From JAAYCU01 sp964401335 (lineage in GTDB: Bacteria > Planctomycetota > Phycisphaerae > UBA1845 > PWPN01): 64,000 nt of DNA. The stretch lies in the NCBI GenBank assembly GCA_964401335.1, contig CAYNYK010000010.1, forward strand, positions 1 through 64,000, read 5' to 3'. Shown here piece by piece: positions 62,686-64,000 of the stretch (positions are counted from its first letter, which is position 1; every line of letters starts with the position of its first letter). The notes below the pieces were generated by a model, which made no database searches, was not told where the DNA came from, and worked only from the letters and a program-made list of their open reading frames with translations. Position numbers and translations under genes: made by a program.

Positions 62686-64000
62686 ATGTATCGAGAATAC
62701 TTTGGATTCGAGCGCATGCCGTTTGCCAATACGGCCGATCCGATGTTTTTTTATAAGACGGCGGAACACGAGGAGGCCCTGGCCGCCCTGATTTATGGTG
62801 TAACCCAGCGCCGTGGCATTACGGTGGTTACCGGCCAGCCGGGTAGCGGAAAAACGCTTCTTGGCCTGATGTTGTTACGAGCGTTGAGGCACGATGCGGA
62901 GACGGCCACCGTGCTGCATACACCGGAGAACGGCCATGAACTCTTTGTCACGCTCTGTCGCGAATTCGGTATTCGTTGCCGTCACGGACACACGACGGGC
63001 GAGTTGTTGGATCGACTCCGCGGCTTCTTGGAAGCCCGCTACGACGAGAATCGTTGCGTAGTGGCATTGATCGACGAAGCCCAGAATATGAATCCCGAGA
63101 CACTCGAGCACCTGCGCATGCTGGGTAACATCGAGAAGGACTCGGCCAAGCTTCTGCAGATCGTGCTGACCGGCCAGCCGCAACTGGCCCGAACGCTTCA
63201 GCATCCTCATCTTGAACAGCTTCGTCAGCGGATATTCTGTTCCTGCCAGCTCAAGCCGCTACAGCGCGACCAGACCCGGAATTACCTGCGGCATCGCCTG
63301 GCCGTCGCCGGGGTACAAGACAAGCAACTGTTTACCGACGAGGCTGTTGATCTGATCCATGATCGATCCGGCGGGTTACCCCGGATGATTAACCAAATCG
63401 CCGACAACGCTCTGTTGGCCGCCTACAGCGCGGGTTTGAAATCGATCGATCGGACGGTGGTGAACAATTGTATCAACGAAATGATGTCGTTGCAGATCGT
63501 GCATTCGACCTCGGCCGGAGAGGCCTCGGCGAACGAGACCAGGCCATCGACGGTTTTGACCGGCGGTGTCTTGCCGAATGTTCCAGCCCCACCGCCAATC
63601 GCGGCCCCGTCTGAAACCCAGCTTATCCTGGGCCATAACCTTAGCCACCAATTAACCGAGTCCTTGCGCCGTGGATCCGAAGTGGTGGACCGTTTGGAGG
63701 AAGCGACCCGGCATGCCACCCGACGGACCGACGAGGTTCGCAATCTTTTGGATAAACTTTCGGGAACGTTGGAGGAATTGGAGCAAGTTCGGCGGAGCAC
63801 CACCGAGGCCCGGCAGGTTTCGCGGGAAGGCCTCGCCAGTTTCGACCATGCGCTGACGGACGGGCGGCGGGTCGTGGCCCGCTTACGCAAGGCCAAGGAC
63901 CACGCCGACGCTATTGTACAAGACCTGAACCGGAAAATCAGCGACCTTAACGAGCGACACCGCGAACAAGCCCGGCAACTCGACGAAAAATACCAGGAAC
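62686..64000 (+). CDS. ExeA-like AAA ATPase with coiled-coil extension (partial)
   Basis: At least 438 residues, cut by the window end. Residues of about 1-265 are an ExeA/GspA-type ATPase: YREYFGFERMPFANTADP, Walker A GQPGSGKT, Walker B VALIDEAQNM, LTGQPQLARTL and GGLPRMINQIADNALLAA. After a Pro-rich linker, residues from about 310 on are a long coiled coil (SLRRGSEVVDRLEEATRHAT and following) still open at the edge. ExeA proteins help secretin assembly or act in exopolysaccharide loci. The coiled coil in place of a peptidoglycan-binding domain is unusual. GAGGG precedes the ATG. Confidence 0.88.
   Translation, partial: MYREYFGFERMPFANTADPMFFYKTAEHEEALAALIYGVTQRRGITVVTGQPGSGKTLLGLMLLRALRHDAETATVLHTPENGHELFVTLCREFGIRCRHGHTTGELLDRLRGFLEARYDENRCVVALIDEAQNMNPETLEHLRMLGNIEKDSAKLLQIVLTGQPQLARTLQHPHLEQLRQRIFCSCQLKPLQRDQTRNYLRHRLAVAGVQDKQLFTDEAVDLIHDRSGGLPRMINQIADNALLAAYSAGLKSIDRTVVNNCINEMMSLQIVHSTSAGEASANETRPSTVLTGGVLPNVPAPPPIAAPSETQLILGHNLSHQLTESLRRGSEVVDRLEEATRHATRRTDEVRNLLDKLSGTLEELEQVRRSTTEARQVSREGLASFDHALTDGRRVVARLRKAKDHADAIVQDLNRKISDLNERHREQARQLDEKYQE

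Overview
The window reads as a chromosomal contig from a planctomycete, most likely of the class Phycisphaerae. The support is indirect but consistent. There are exported proteins with PEP-CTERM tails, lamin-tail domains and dockerin-like Ca-binding repeats, a prepilin-type protein of the kind abundant in planctomycetes, a formylglycine-type sulfatase, a DUF4838 protein, a Ni superoxide dismutase with a signal peptide, and long gene-free stretches carrying dispersed palindromic repeats. Two runs of N (39424-39523 and 57259-57268) show that it is a draft scaffold. I see no rRNA, tRNA, CRISPR array, prophage or insertion sequence.

Layout. 0.3-4.4 kb: a minus-strand surface-protein group. 4.6-10.5 kb: sulfatase, B12-binding radical SAM protein, beta-propeller protein, DUF2085 membrane protein and a small conserved protein. 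10.6-13.8 kb: a minus-strand psd-pssA-gltX operon for phosphatidylethanolamine synthesis and Glu-tRNA charging. 14.1-19 kb: a minus-strand accessory region with a sigma54 activator lacking a receiver, a degenerate receiver-like protein behind a sigma54 promoter, and two tandemly duplicated PEP-CTERM genes whose 5' leaders fold alike. 19.8-22.5 kb: Ni-SOD, NAD(P)H-hydrate epimerase and a pectate-lyase-like protein. 22.7-29.3 kb: argD-argF-rph-SPOR-like protein, then rdgB and speA. 29.3-31.3 kb: an esterase gene broken by an ochre codon, then repeat-rich spacer. 31.3-39.1 kb: acidic coiled-coil protein, rarA, formyl-THF cyclo-ligase, LysM L,D-transpeptidase, MazG-like hydrolase, thioredoxin-like lipoprotein and a MutS2 without Smr domain. 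39.1-39.8 kb: a modular hairpin array. 39.8-50.5 kb: lepA, DUF4838 protein, leuS, CYTH protein, a protein with a possible C-terminal sorting tail, VOC-like protein and coaE. 50.7-58.6 kb: rho, a thrombospondin-3-repeat protein, gyrA and rpsA (the last damaged by the assembly). 58.8-64 kb: HEPN-MNT pair, xylulokinase, three small exported proteins and an ExeA-like ATPase cut by the window end.

Most genes are housekeeping. The most unusual parts are the 14-19 kb region, where two leaders share four equivalently placed hairpins with different but still paired stems, next to a split sigma54 regulator, and the hairpin array at 39.2-39.8 kb, where four different stems all carry a pyrimidine tetraloop.
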